A stretch of DNA of 64,000 bases, from positions 1 through 64,000 of the forward strand of contig QFZU02000030.1 of the NCBI GenBank assembly GCA_003260025.2, read 5' to 3'. Of this stretch, positions 7,986-17,397 are shown piece after piece. Position numbers and translations under genes: made by a program. The notes beneath the pieces were generated by a model. The model saw nothing but the letters and a program-made list of their open reading frames with translations. It was not told where the DNA came from and searched no databases. Every line of letters begins with the position of its first letter. Position 1 is the stretch's first letter. Source of the DNA: Microbispora triticiradicis. GTDB taxonomy: Bacteria > Actinomycetota > Actinomycetes > Streptosporangiales > Streptosporangiaceae.

Positions 7986-9731
7986 TCATTCTCCGCCCTC
8001 CCAGTTCGGCGCCATGTCGCGGGCGTACTTGATGTCGTCGTTGCTGGTGCCGGCCGCGACCATCGGCCAGACCATGGCGTCCTTGTGGACGACGAAGTCG
8101 ATCACGACCGGCACGTCGTTGATCTCCATCGCCTTCGCGATCGTCGCGTCCACGTCCTCGGGACGCTCGCACCGCAGGCCGACACAACCGTACGCCTCGG
8201 CGAGCTTCACGAAGTCCGGAATCCGCTTGACCTGCTGCAGGTCGGTGTTGGAGTACCGCTCGTCGTAGAACAGCGTCTGCCACTGGCGGACCATGCCGAG
8301 GTTGCCGTTGTTGATGACGGCGACCTTGATCGGCACACCTTCGATGGCGCAGGTCGCCAGCTCCTGGTTGGTCATCTGGAAACAACCGTCGCCGTCGATC
8401 GCCCACACGACCTTGTCCGGGCAGCCCATCTTCGCGCCCATCGCGGCCGGGACCGAGAAGCCCATCGTGCCGGCGCCGCCGGAGTTGATGAACGTCCCCG
8501 GGTGCTCATACTTGATGAACTGCGCGGTCCACATCTGGTGCTGGCCGACGCCCGCCGTGTAGATCGCCTCGGGGCCCACCAGCGCGCTCAGCCGCTCGAT
8601 CACGTACTGCGGAGCCAGCGACCCGTCGGCGAACTCCTCGTACCCCAGCGGGTAGGTCTCCTTGTAGCCGTTGAGGACCCGCCACCAGTCGGTGTAGTCG
8701 CCCTTGCGCCCGTCGGCCTGCTCGGCCCGGACCGCGGTGATCAGGTCGCCGATCACCTCACGGCAGTCGCCCACGATCGGCACGTCGGCGTGGCGGTTCT
8801 TGGAGATCTCCGCCGGGTCGATGTCGGCGTGGATGACCTTGGCGTGCGGGGCGAAGCTGGCCAGCTGGCCGGTCACGCGGTCGTCGAACCGCGTGCCGAG
8901 CGCGATCAGCAGATCCGAGCGCTGGAGGGCGCCGACCGCCGAGACGCTGCCGTGCATGCCGGGCATGCCCATGTGCTGGGGGTGACTGTCAGGGAAGGTG
9001 CCGCGCGCCATGAGGGTGGTGACCACCGGGATGCCGGTCAGCTCGGCCAGCTCCAGCAGTTCGGCCGAGGCCCGCGCCTTGTGCACGCCGCCGCCGACGT
9101 AGAGCACCGGCCGCTGCGCCTCGGTCATCAGCCGGGCGGCCTCGCGGATCTGCTTGGAGTGGGGCCGCGTCACCGGGCGGTAGCCGGGCAGCTGCATGAC
9201 CGGGGGCCAGGAGAACGTGGTCGTCGCCGTCAGGGCGTCCTTGGCGATGTCCACCAGGACCGGCCCGGGACGGCCGGTCGCGGCGATGTGGAACGCCTCG
9301 GCGATCGTCCGCGGGATGTCGTCGGCGTCGGTCACCAGGAAGTTGTGCTTGGTGATCGGCATGGTGATGCCGGAGATGTCCGCCTCCTGGAAGGCGTCGG
9401 TCCCGATGAGCGGGGTCGCGACCTGCCCCGTGATCGCCACGATCGGCACCGAGTCCATGTAGGCGTCCGCGATGGCGGTGACGAGGTTGGTCGCCCCCGG
9501 CCCGCTGGTGGCCATGCACACCCCGACCCTGCCGGTAGCCTGCGCGTAGCCCTCGGCCGCGTGGCCGGCGCCCTGCTCGTGCCGTACGAGCACGTGCCTG
9601 ACCTTGGTCGAGTCATAGAGGGGATCGTAGGCGGGGAGGATGGCGCCGCCCGGGATCCCGAACACCGTCTCGACCCCGACGTGCTCCAGCGCCCGCACCA
9701 GGGCCTGTGCACCTGTCATCTTTTCGGTCAT
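7986..9731 (-). CDS. ilvB: Acetolactate synthase large (catalytic) subunit
   Basis: Thiamine diphosphate- and FAD-dependent enzyme that condenses pyruvate with pyruvate or 2-oxobutyrate, the first common step of branched-chain amino acid synthesis. 581 residues from ATG 9731, chosen because AAGGAA lies 7 nt upstream and because longer versions would translate through the attenuator. Motifs: [14 protein letters not shown], catalytic Glu in [14 protein letters not shown], and the ThDP/Mg motif beginning DGDGCF and ending INNGNLG. It heads the ilvBNC operon and is controlled by the leader region at 9791-9934. Confidence 0.96.
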   Translation of the reverse strand: MTEKMTGAQALVRALEHVGVETVFGIPGGAILPAYDPLYDSTKVRHVLVRHEQGAGHAAEGYAQATGRVGVCMATSGPGATNLVTAIADAYMDSVPIVAITGQVATPLIGTDAFQEADISGITMPITKHNFLVTDADDIPRTIAEAFHIAATGRPGPVLVDIAKDALTATTTFSWPPVMQLPGYRPVTRPHSKQIREAARLMTEAQRPVLYVGGGVHKARASAELLELAELTGIPVVTTLMARGTFPDSHPQHMGMPGMHGSVSAVGALQRSDLLIALGTRFDDRVTGQLASFAPHAKVIHADIDPAEISKNRHADVPIVGDCREVIGDLITAVRAEQADGRKGDYTDWWRVLNGYKETYPLGYEEFADGSLAPQYVIERLSALVGPEAIYTAGVGQHQMWTAQFIKYEHPGTFINSGGAGTMGFSVPAAMGAKMGCPDKVVWAIDGDGCFQMTNQELATCAIEGVPIKVAVINNGNLGMVRQWQTLFYDERYSNTDLQQVKRIPDFVKLAEAYGCVGLRCERPEDVDATIAKAMEINDVPVVIDFVVHKDAMVWPMVAAGTSNDDIKYARDMAPNWEGGE

Positions 9732-9790
9732 CGGCTCGTTCCTTGTGGCTGAGCTTGTGGTGGCTGTGCTGGTGGCTGGTCTTGTACCGG

Positions 9791-9828
9791 CATAAAAAAT
9801 GCCCCGTTCCGCTGAGCGGAGCTGGGGC
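9791..9828 (-). terminator. Transcription attenuator of the ilvBNC operon
   Basis: Read on the minus strand, a GC-rich hairpin with GCCCC/GGGGC and CCGC/GCGG stems (9801-9828) is followed by A and then six T (9794-9799). This is a textbook intrinsic terminator, unusual here because it lies between the leader peptide and ilvB. If ribosomes stall on the Ile-Leu-Val-Val-Leu codons, an alternative fold of the leader could prevent it. Confidence 0.85.
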
Positions 9829-9850
9829 GCGCGCAGGACTGAGGGCTTCG

Positions 9851-9898
9851 TCAGGCTGCGCGCCTGCGAAGTACTACGAGGATCCCACCGCGATGCAT
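9851..9898 (-). CDS. ilvB leader peptide ([15 protein letters not shown])
   Basis: 15-residue ORF whose core Ile-Leu-Val-Val-Leu is encoded by ATC CTC GTA GTA CTT, all three branched-chain residues in a row. It ends 22 nt before the attenuator hairpin, so ribosome pausing under low charged Ile/Leu/Val tRNA can control termination. The ATG begins about 6 nt after a CATCGT -10 hexamer, so the peptide is probably translated from a leaderless mRNA end. Confidence 0.8.
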   Translation of the reverse strand: MHRGGILVVLRRRAA

Positions 9899-9904
9899 GG
9901 CTAC

Positions 9905-9934
9905 ACGATGTCCGATGGACCGCCCTCACGTCAA
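9905..9934 (-). promoter_or_regulatory. Promoter of the ilvBNC leader
   Basis: On the minus strand TTGACG (9934-9929) and CATCGT (9910-9905) are 18 bp apart, and the leader ATG follows 6 nt later. This fits a housekeeping sigma promoter giving a leaderless leader-peptide message. Confidence 0.6.
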
Positions 9935-10119
9935 ATCATCTGGGACGCCCATCTCATCAATCGAGACTGTGTTTCCCGCTTCACCGTCGGCGCGCTCACA
10001 CCCGGCTGGTCGTGCCGAAGGCGCGCAATGAGCGCTTCCCTCGTCGCTCGTCCCTCGCTCCTCAGTCCAGACCGCCGGCGCGCCCCTCCGGCTCGCTCGG
10101 ATTGCACGCTTCGCGTGCG
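9935..10119. other. Gap between ilvB promoter and the GGDEF-EAL gene
   Basis: No gene is seen in this 185-bp stretch. A small hairpin (GCACGC 10104-10109 with GCGTGC 10113-10118) next to the GGDEF-EAL stop may help terminate that gene. Confidence 0.4.
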
Positions 10120-12894
10120 TCACGCGGTGTTCTGGAGGGGGGTGCCCGGCATGAGGTCGTCGACTCCGCGGGCGGCCATCGGACGGGCGACCAGGTAGCC
10201 CTGCCCACGCGTGCAGCCCATTTTACGGAGCAGGTCGAGCTGCTCGGGACGTTCGATGCCCTCGGCGACGACGATCAGGCCGAGGTCGTTGCCAAGCTGC
10301 ACGATCGTCCTCGTCAGCAGGGTCAGCGTGTCGTCGCGCCCCAGCCCGGAGACGAACGAGGGGTCTATCTTGATCATGTCGACCGGAAGCTGGCGCAGGA
10401 ACGCGAGCGACGCGTAGCCGGTGCCGAAGTCGTCGATGGCCAGCCGTACGCCGAGAGCTCTCAGCTCCGACAGCCTGCCGATCATCTCGCCGGCGTCCTC
10501 GACCAGCATCTCCTCGATGACTTCGAGGGTGAGCGCGCTGGCCGGCAGCCCGCTGTCGCTCAGGGCCTCCGACACGGTCTCCACGAAACGCGGGGCCATG
10601 ATCTGCCGTGCGGACAGGTTCAGCGCGAGCCCGATGTCCCAGGAGGACGCGCGCCAGGCCGCCACCTCCTGGCACGCCTCGCGCAGGATCCACTCGCTCA
10701 GCGGCACGATGATCCCGGTGTCCTCGGCCGGACCGAGGAACTGCTCCGGCGGCACGAACGTGCCTCCCCGCCACCAGCGGATCAGCGCCTCCACGGCGGT
10801 CACCCGCGACGTGGCGAGGTCGACGACCGGCTGGTACTCGATCGCGAACTGGTTCTCCAGCAGCGCCCGCTGCAGGTCCGAGGCGATCTCCAGGCGGCGT
10901 ACGACGTCGGCGTGCATGTGGGTGGCGAAGACCTCCACCCGGCGCCCGCCGAGCTCCTTGGCCCGCGACATCGCCACGTCGGCGTTGCGCAGCAGGTCCC
11001 CGGAGGACAGGTCCTCCTCGGCGAAGGCGACGCCGACGCTGGCCGTCAGCGCGATGTCCCGGTCTGCCACCCGGAAGGGCTCGTTGGAGACCGCGCGGAC
11101 GAGCCGCTCGGCCAGGTCGATGGCGGTCTGCGCGTCGCCGCCGCCGGAAGCGCCCCCGGACATGCCGCCTGACGCGCCGCCCTCCAGGAGCACCGCGAAC
11201 TCGTCCCCGCCCCACCGGGCCAGCGTGTCGTCGGCCCGTACGGCCGACCGCAGGCGGCGGGCGGCCTGGCCGAGCAGGTGGTCGCCGCTGGCGTGCCCGA
11301 CGGAGTCGTTGACGGCGGTGAAGCCGTCGAGGTCCAGGAAGATCACCGCGGTGCCGACCGCGCCGCGGCGCGTGAGCACGTCGCGGGCCCGCTCCTCGAA
11401 GTAGGCCCGGTTGGGCAGTCCGGTGACCCCGTCGTGGAAGGTCAGATGGGTGACCTGGTTGCGCAGGGCGACCTGGTCACTGAGGTCGCGGATCGTGACC
11501 AGGACGAGGTCGTCGTCGCGCACGTGGCGGGCGGCGACCGTCTCGGTCGGCCGCCAGGTGCCGTCGGAGGCCCGGAAGCGGCAGGAGACGCGGGTGCCGC
11601 CCTCCTGCTCCGGCCCGTCGTCCTCGTCCGTCATGCGGCTGAGCAGCGCCTGCACGGCCGGGAGGTCCTCGGGGTGGACGTAGTCGAAGATCGGCCGGCA
11701 GGCGAGGTCCTCCGGGCGGTAGCCGTACGTCGCCTCCAGGCCGGGACCGGCCTCCTGGACGACCCCCTCGGGGTCGCAGACGAGCACCACGTCGCCGGTG
11801 TTCTCGGCGAGCCGCCGCAGTTGCTGCTCCCCCACGTCGACGAGACGGCGCATGCCGGCGGTCTCGACCAGCAGCACGAACAGGCGGCCGAGCAGGACGA
11901 GCACGACCGAGGCGGCGACGACCGCCAGGGCGGCGTCGCGGCTGCCCCCGATCGCGTGCAGGGTGGCGACCAGCGTCGCGACGGCGACCAGAACCAGCGG
12001 GGTGGCGGCGGTCAGCGCCGCCGTCAGCGGCCTCGCCGGCCGGTCCTGCTCCACCCACGGCGTGACGGCGAGGACGAGCAGCAGGGCGGGCACGAGGAGT
12101 CCGGCGACGAGGGGCGGATGGTCGCCGCCGAGCCGGGCGAGCGCGGTCGCGAGTTCCGCGACGGTTATCGCGGCGAGCACTCCGACGCCGGTGAGCCCGA
12201 CCACCCGGTTGCCCGACCGGGACGCGGCCACCGCGGGCGTCACCGCGCAGGTCGCGAGCAGGCAGATCACGGGGAGCGCGAGCGCGACGAAGAACGCGCC
12301 GGTGTCCTCGGCCCGGCGGAACGCCGGGCCGAGGACGGCGACCCAGGCCACGGCGAACACCGACGCCGCGCCGAGATAGGCGTCGGCGGCCTGGCGGATC
12401 ACCCCCCGCGTGTACGCCGGGGGTTTCACCGAGAGGCCGCAGCCGATCGCGAGCAGCACGGATCCGGCGAGTATGAGCAGGTCGGCGAAGGTGAGCACGA
12501 AGGGCGTGCCGTCTGCCACCGGGCGGACGCCCACGCCGAGGAGCCAGGTGAGCGACCCGGCGGCCATCCACCGCCAGGCGGCGGGCTGGCGCCGGTGACC
12601 GGGAGTCACGCGGGAGGCGGCCATGATCAGTGACACCGCCGAGAGAAGACCGGTGACGACTCCCGCGACCGCGGTCACCACCGGGGCGGAGCCCCCGGTG
12701 ACCAGGGCCACGACGATCGCCACCGCGCCGAGCCCGGCGGCGGTGGTGAGGGGGACCCTGGGGTCTCTCCTGACGTTCACGTGCGTCGCCTCTGCACCTG
12801 TCGCCGCCTCACCCGTGGCGGAGGCGCCTCCCGGGGTTTCGGCGGGGTCCGGAGTCGCGTCAGCGTCGCCGGTTCCGGTGGGGTGTGCCGTCAC
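10120..12894 (-). CDS. Membrane GGDEF-EAL protein with PAS domain (cyclic-di-GMP turnover)
   Basis: Large (924-residue) inner-membrane signalling protein. After ~45 disordered residues come about eight to ten hydrophobic segments (roughly 45-330). A PAS-like domain follows (about 345-465, VCDPEGVVQEAGPGLEATYGY), then GGDEF (RWGGDEFAVLLEGG near residue 562) and EAL (VEALIRWW near 701). Both catalytic signatures look intact: GGDEF for diguanylate cyclase, and EAL with EVIEEMLVEDAG and DDFGTGYASLAFL for phosphodiesterase. The protein may do either job or switch. The GTG start at 12894 follows GGGAGG. A second GGDEF-EAL protein is encoded at 22982-25120. Confidence 0.92.
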   Translation of the reverse strand: MTAHPTGTGDADATPDPAETPGGASATGEAATGAEATHVNVRRDPRVPLTTAAGLGAVAIVVALVTGGSAPVVTAVAGVVTGLLSAVSLIMAASRVTPGHRRQPAAWRWMAAGSLTWLLGVGVRPVADGTPFVLTFADLLILAGSVLLAIGCGLSVKPPAYTRGVIRQAADAYLGAASVFAVAWVAVLGPAFRRAEDTGAFFVALALPVICLLATCAVTPAVAASRSGNRVVGLTGVGVLAAITVAELATALARLGGDHPPLVAGLLVPALLLVLAVTPWVEQDRPARPLTAALTAATPLVLVAVATLVATLHAIGGSRDAALAVVAASVVLVLLGRLFVLLVETAGMRRLVDVGEQQLRRLAENTGDVVLVCDPEGVVQEAGPGLEATYGYRPEDLACRPIFDYVHPEDLPAVQALLSRMTDEDDGPEQEGGTRVSCRFRASDGTWRPTETVAARHVRDDDLVLVTIRDLSDQVALRNQVTHLTFHDGVTGLPNRAYFEERARDVLTRRGAVGTAVIFLDLDGFTAVNDSVGHASGDHLLGQAARRLRSAVRADDTLARWGGDEFAVLLEGGASGGMSGGASGGGDAQTAIDLAERLVRAVSNEPFRVADRDIALTASVGVAFAEEDLSSGDLLRNADVAMSRAKELGGRRVEVFATHMHADVVRRLEIASDLQRALLENQFAIEYQPVVDLATSRVTAVEALIRWWRGGTFVPPEQFLGPAEDTGIIVPLSEWILREACQEVAAWRASSWDIGLALNLSARQIMAPRFVETVSEALSDSGLPASALTLEVIEEMLVEDAGEMIGRLSELRALGVRLAIDDFGTGYASLAFLRQLPVDMIKIDPSFVSGLGRDDTLTLLTRTIVQLGNDLGLIVVAEGIERPEQLDLLRKMGCTRGQGYLVARPMAARGVDDLMPGTPLQNTA

Positions 12895-13081
12895 TGCCCC
12901 TCCCGTCCTCGACTCGGCTTTACTCTCCCTGTCACATGGCCAGTGTGCGCACAGCCGCTGATCGAGAGGAGGACAACCGACGAGTCGTCACCGATCTGAT
13001 AACCAAGCCGTGCACGATGAGCCTCACCCTACGCACCGCAGGTCACGGCGCAGCCACGTTCCGGAATCCTTAACGGAGCGG

Positions 13082-14002
13082 TCAGTAATGCCCGGTGATC
13101 ATGTTAGCGAGGGGCCGGCCCGCCAGATGACGGATGATCTGCTCGCGTACCAGTACGCGGATACGCCGGACGGAGGCGGGGGTGCTGCCCGCCACGTGCG
13201 GCGTGATGAAGACTCCCGGCGCGGTCCACAGCGGGTGATCGGAGGGCAGCGGCTCGACCGGCGTCACGTCGAGGGCCGCCAGCAACCTGCCCGCCCGCAG
13301 TTCCGCCAGCAGCGCGTCGCCGTCCACCACCGATCCGCGCGCCGCGTTCACCAGCAGTGCGCCGTCCTTCATCCGGGCGAGGAACTCCGCGTCCACCAGA
13401 CCGGACGTGCCCGCGGTGGCGGGGACGAGCAGCACGACCACGTCGGCGTGCGGGAGCAGCGCGGGAAGCTCGTCCTGGCCGTGGACGTTCTCCCGGGCCG
13501 TCCGCGCCACCCGCACGATCTCCACCTCGAACCCGGCCAGGCGCCGTTCCAGCGCCTCGCCGATCGAGCCGTACCCGACGATCAGCACGGTGGAGTCGGC
13601 GAGGACCCCGGTGTGGTGGTAGCTCCACTCCCCGCGCGCCTGCGCGGCCACGAAGCCGGGGAAGTCCCGCCGCATCGCGATCATCGCGCCCACGGCCCAC
13701 TCCGCCGTACCCGCGTCGTGGACCCCGCGCGCGTTGCACAGCACCGCCTTCGGCGGGAGGTGCGGCAGGTACGGCTCGACTCCCGCGGTTACGGTCTGCA
13801 GCAGGCGGAGGTTGCCCATGCGGTTCAGCAGGCCGGGGATGCCCGGCACCGGGACCAGCGGCGGCACCCAGATCTCCACCTCCTCGGGCGGCCCCGGCAG
13901 CGGGCCCGTCCCGTCGTAGACCTTCCGGTCGAGGACGGGCAGCCCGTCCGGCAGGCTGGACAGATCGTCGGCGATGTCCTGTGAGGCGACCCAGATGTTC
14001 AC
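13082..14002 (-). CDS. D-isomer-specific 2-hydroxyacid dehydrogenase
   Basis: NAD(P)-dependent oxidoreductase of 306 residues from GTG 14002. The start is supported by a TAGGTT -10-like hexamer 7 nt upstream, implying a leaderless message. Family features: LLQTVTAGVEPYLPHLP, the dinucleotide motif VGYGSIGEALERRLAGFE, ALLVNAARGSVVDGDALLAEL with its Arg, and the C-terminal DHPLWTAPGVFITPHVAG with the catalytic His. Substrate (phosphoglycerate, glyoxylate or another 2-keto acid) cannot be told. Divergent from the PQQ-type dehydrogenase gene. Confidence 0.92.
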   Translation of the reverse strand: MNIWVASQDIADDLSSLPDGLPVLDRKVYDGTGPLPGPPEEVEIWVPPLVPVPGIPGLLNRMGNLRLLQTVTAGVEPYLPHLPPKAVLCNARGVHDAGTAEWAVGAMIAMRRDFPGFVAAQARGEWSYHHTGVLADSTVLIVGYGSIGEALERRLAGFEVEIVRVARTARENVHGQDELPALLPHADVVVLLVPATAGTSGLVDAEFLARMKDGALLVNAARGSVVDGDALLAELRAGRLLAALDVTPVEPLPSDHPLWTAPGVFITPHVAGSTPASVRRIRVLVREQIIRHLAGRPLANMITGHY

Positions 14003-14066
14003 ACGTAACAACCTAGGGAACCATCGCGACGGCCCGCGAGTAGGGATGGACGAGGAGGTCGCGGTG

Positions 14067-15255
14067 ATGACGGACAGGCACGGCGCGGGCACGACCCTGT
14101 CGAGGGCGAAACTGTCGGCGGCGCTGCTGGCGGTCGCTCTGCCGGTGGTCGCGGGGTGCGGGCAGGCCGGAGAGGCGGGCAGGACTCCCCCGCCGCTACC
14201 CGCCGCGAGCGCCACCGGCGGCTCGGGCAGCCCCGGCGGCTCCGGTGCGGACGCGGGGACCGGCCCGGACGGCGCCGCGACCGCCGTCGCCCCGGCGCAC
14301 GCTGGTCCGCGGCCTCTCGGTTCCCTGGGCGATCGCGTTCCTGCCCGGCGGCGACGCGCTGGTGACCGAACGCGAGTCGGCGCGACTCCTGCGGATCACG
14401 CCGGAAGGCGGGGTCCGGGAGGCGGGAGTGATCGAGGGGGTGTCGGCGGCCGGCGAGGGCGGCCTGCTGGGCGTGGCTGTGTCGCCCCGCTACGCGAGCG
14501 ACCACCACGTCTTCGTCTACCTGACCTCCGGCGGTGACAACAGGATCGTCCGCTATCGCTACGACGGACGGCTCTCCGAGCGCCGGGTGATCGTCAGCGG
14601 CATCCCGAAGGGGGCCATCCACAACGGGGGCCGCCTCGCCTTCGGGCCCGACGGCTACCTCTACGCCTCGACCGGGGAGACCGGCGAGCGCGGCATGGCC
14701 CAGGACCGGAACGCGCTGGGCGGCAAGATCCTGCGCATGACCGCCGACGGCCGGCCCGCCCCGGGCAACCCCTTCGGGACGCTGGTCTGGTCGTACGGCC
14801 ACCGCAACGTGCAGGGGCTCGCCTGGGACGAACGCGGCCACATGTACGCCACCGAGTTCGGCCAGAACACCTACGACGAGATCAACCTCATCGAGAAGGG
14901 CCGGAACTACGGCTGGCCGGAGGTCGAGGGCGTGGGCGGCCGTCCCGGATACGCCGATCCCCTGCTGACCTGGTCGACCGACCAGGCGTCGCCGTCCGGT
15001 CTCGCGTACGCGCGGGGCGCGCTGTGGGCCGCCGCCCTGCGCGGCGAGCGACTCTGGCGGGTCCCGGTGGACGGGTCAGGGCGCGCCGGGCGGCCCACCG
15101 CGCTATACGAAGGCGAGTACGGCAGGCTGCGCGCGGTGGCCGTCGCGCCCGGCGGCGCCCTGTGGGTGAGCACCAGCAACCGCGACGGACGGGGCTCTCC
15201 CAGGGACGGCGACGACCGCATTCTGGTGGTTGCCCCCACCGCTCCCTCGTCCTGA
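14067..15255 (+). CDS. PQQ-dependent (soluble glucose/sorbosone-type) sugar dehydrogenase lipoprotein, frameshifted
   Basis: The start at ATG 14067 has GAGGAGG 8 nt upstream and encodes a lipoprotein signal ending VVAGC, then a Gly/Ser/Ala linker. The six-bladed propeller domain (LVRGLSVPWAIAFLPGGDALVTER...AIHNGGRLAFGPDGYLYASTGE...SYGHRNVQGLAWD) is in the next frame and has no start of its own. The frame must change by +1 between about 14280 and 14310, near a CCCC run. Everything else is intact, so this is either a one-base insertion mutation, a sequencing error or a rare programmed shift. Family members oxidise sugars with PQQ outside the membrane. The 3' end overlaps the antisense VanW gene by 153 bp. 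Confidence 0.8.
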
Positions 15256-17397
15256 TCCGTGGCTCTGCCCCTGGCCTTGTCCTTGGCCCTGACCTTGAGC
15301 CTGTCCTTGGCCTTGCCCCTGAGCTTGGCCCTGACCTTGTCCCTGGCCCTGACCTTGGCCCTGTCCCTGACCTTGTCCCTGTCCCTGTCCCTGTCCTGAT
15401 CCGCTGCCGCCGCCGCGTGCCTTGGCAGCACGGCAGACAACCTTGGCCTGGGCCTGGTAGGAGGTCCGGAAGGTCTGCCGGGAGACGACCTCTCCGCCCT
15501 GCCGCAGCACGCGGGTCACGGTGGCGGTGAACCCGGGCTGCCCCGGCGCCTCGACGCAGCCGGGCCCGTGCCCGGTCATCGTCGGCAGCTTGACCCGGGC
15601 GCCGGAGACCGGTCCCTGCAGGTCCACCGCGTACCGGCGGGTGCTCCACAACGCGATGGCCAGCGACGTGCCGGTGGCCGACGCCTGGAGGAACACCCCG
15701 TACGGCGAGTCGTTCTTCCACCGCAGGTCCGGATCGGGAAAGGACACCGCGGCCTCGGTGCCGACCGGCAACTGCGGGGCGTGGACCTCGGGCGGAGTGT
15801 GCTCGGTGACCTGGAACCCGGCCCGGATCACGGCGTTCATCAGGGTGGTCGCGACCTGGGACATGCCCGGCGCGTCGGTGCCGGCCCGCCCGTCGATCAC
15901 CGTGGGGACGATGCCGTCGAACCCCGCGTCCACGTCGCGCCGCCCGAGCGCCTCGTTGAAGGAGAAGGTCTCCCCCGGACGGACCAGGCGGCCGTCCAGG
16001 AGCGCGGCCGCGGCCCTGATGTTGCCGGCGCGCTGGGGACAGCAGGCGTAGGAGGTCGTGAAACGGCCGACCTCCTCCTTGATCCCCATGCGGAGCACGT
16101 CGTCGTCGCCGCTCCGAGGCGGCCCGTCCACGACCCGCACGGCCACCGTACGGTCGCCGGCGCCGAGGGCGGTCACCACGTCGGCCGCGAGGCGGTCGGT
16201 GTCGACCCGTTCCCCCGGCCTCCCGCCGACCAGTGCCGGCCGTCCGCCCCTGATCGTGAAGGAGGCGTCGCGGGACGCCCGCCCGGGGTCGAGCAGTCTC
16301 GGCGTGACGGGGGCGACCGCCGCGACGGCGTCGAAACGGGGACGCAGGACCGCGCCGTCCGGTGTGAATGTCAGGTGCCGCGCCAGCACGGCCGGCGGCA
16401 GCGAGACGGAGCCGGTCCCGCTGGTCAGCGTGAGCGGCGCGGACACCGCCCGGCCCGCCCAGCGCAGGGCGCGGTGCACCTCGGCGCGGGTGATGTGCGG
16501 GAGGTCCCGCAGGGTGGGGGCCACGACGACGATCTCGGGATCGAGGTATCCCTTGACGATCTGCTCGGCCGTGAGCTTCCGGTCGACCAGGCGACCCACC
16601 CGGGGATAGACCGGGACCGGGGTGACCCCGTCGAACGAGACGCCGCCCTCCCGCGCCGGGTTCTCCAGCCGCTCGGCGATGTCCGCCACCAGGTCGTCGA
16701 GGCGACGCCGGTCCACCGACACCGCGGGCTCCACCTCACGGCTGCCGGTGAGCGCGGCCCATACAGCCCACGGGCTCGGGAAACCGGTCACCGCCCGGCC
16801 GATCGTCTCATCGACGTCGAGCGAGAGACCGGCGTCCCGCGGGCTCACCGTCAGCCGCCGCGTTCCCTGCCGTACGATCACCGGTGTCCTGGTCTGGGCG
16901 TACAACCGTTCGTTGAGGGTAGCGGCGGCCTCGGCCCGGCTCTGGCCGCCGATGTCCACGCCGAGCACGCTGGTGCCGGGCAGGACCTTCCCGGCCATGG
17001 TGAGGGCGGGCACGACATAGAGCACGACGAGCAGCGCCACCAGGCCGATCAGCGTGCGGCGGAGAAAACCGCCCTTCTTCGGCGGGTCGAGCAGGTCGAG
17101 GTCCGGTGTCCCGACGACGACCGGTTCCTCCCGGACGGCGCGGTCCGGCACCGGCCACGGCTCGATCGGCGGCGCCGGCGGCGGAGCGGCGCCCGAGCCG
17201 GACGGCCGGGACGCGGGCGGCGCCGGGGCGGGCGGTTCGGCGAAGAGGTCGGCCGACACCCCCTTGGGCAGCGCCGACACCCCTCGAGGCAGGGACGTGA
17301 CCCGGCGCACCGGGTGTACGCGCGGCGGGGGAGACGCCGCCCCAGACGGATCCGCGGGATCCGTGGGCGGGTCGCCGGACGCTCCGGCGTTACGCAC
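15103..17397 (-). CDS. VanW-family protein with YoaR-like repeats and a Gln-Gly tail
   Basis: Membrane-anchored cell-envelope protein of 764 residues. A disordered Pro-rich cytoplasmic N-terminus (1-105) leads to one membrane segment (RTLIGLVALLVVLYVVPAL, ~115-133). Two extracellular peptidoglycan-binding-like (YoaR) domains and a VanW domain follow (NIRAAAALLDGRLVRPGETF near residue 450). The usual GGGxCQxST motif reads APGMSQVATTLMNA here. GTG 17397 follows GAGGAGAG. The C-terminus is a ~50-residue Gln-Gly run plus a tail that reads antisense to the sugar dehydrogenase gene. The original stop may have been lost during repeat expansion. VanW's biochemical role is not established. Confidence 0.88.
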   Translation of the reverse strand: MRNAGASGDPPTDPADPSGAASPPPRVHPVRRVTSLPRGVSALPKGVSADLFAEPPAPAPPASRPSGSGAAPPPAPPIEPWPVPDRAVREEPVVVGTPDLDLLDPPKKGGFLRRTLIGLVALLVVLYVVPALTMAGKVLPGTSVLGVDIGGQSRAEAAATLNERLYAQTRTPVIVRQGTRRLTVSPRDAGLSLDVDETIGRAVTGFPSPWAVWAALTGSREVEPAVSVDRRRLDDLVADIAERLENPAREGGVSFDGVTPVPVYPRVGRLVDRKLTAEQIVKGYLDPEIVVVAPTLRDLPHITRAEVHRALRWAGRAVSAPLTLTSGTGSVSLPPAVLARHLTFTPDGAVLRPRFDAVAAVAPVTPRLLDPGRASRDASFTIRGGRPALVGGRPGERVDTDRLAADVVTALGAGDRTVAVRVVDGPPRSGDDDVLRMGIKEEVGRFTTSYACCPQRAGNIRAAAALLDGRLVRPGETFSFNEALGRRDVDAGFDGIVPTVIDGRAGTDAPGMSQVATTLMNAVIRAGFQVTEHTPPEVHAPQLPVGTEAAVSFPDPDLRWKNDSPYGVFLQASATGTSLAIALWSTRRYAVDLQGPVSGARVKLPTMTGHGPGCVEAPGQPGFTATVTRVLRQGGEVVSRQTFRTSYQAQAKVVCRAAKARGGGSGSGQGQGQGQGQGQGQGQGQGQGQGQAQGQGQGQAQGQGQGQGQGQSHGSGRGSGGGNHQNAVVAVPGRAPSVAVAGAHPQGAAGRDGHRAQPAVLAFV
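15256..15399. repeat. Hexanucleotide-based repeat coding for Gln-Gly
   Basis: About 24 imperfect 6-bp units of the CCCTGT/CCTTGG type make up this block. On the minus strand they encode alternating Gln and Gly in the VanW protein tail. It is a likely slippage site with variable copy number. Confidence 0.85.

Noticed and set aside
9276-9700. Plus-strand frames opposite ilvB
   Set aside because: Composition is typical of antisense shadows; no start signals or domains.
9732-9929. 66-residue N-terminal extension of IlvB
   Set aside because: It would be translated through the leader peptide and attenuator, and IlvB family proteins begin near MTEKMTGAQ.
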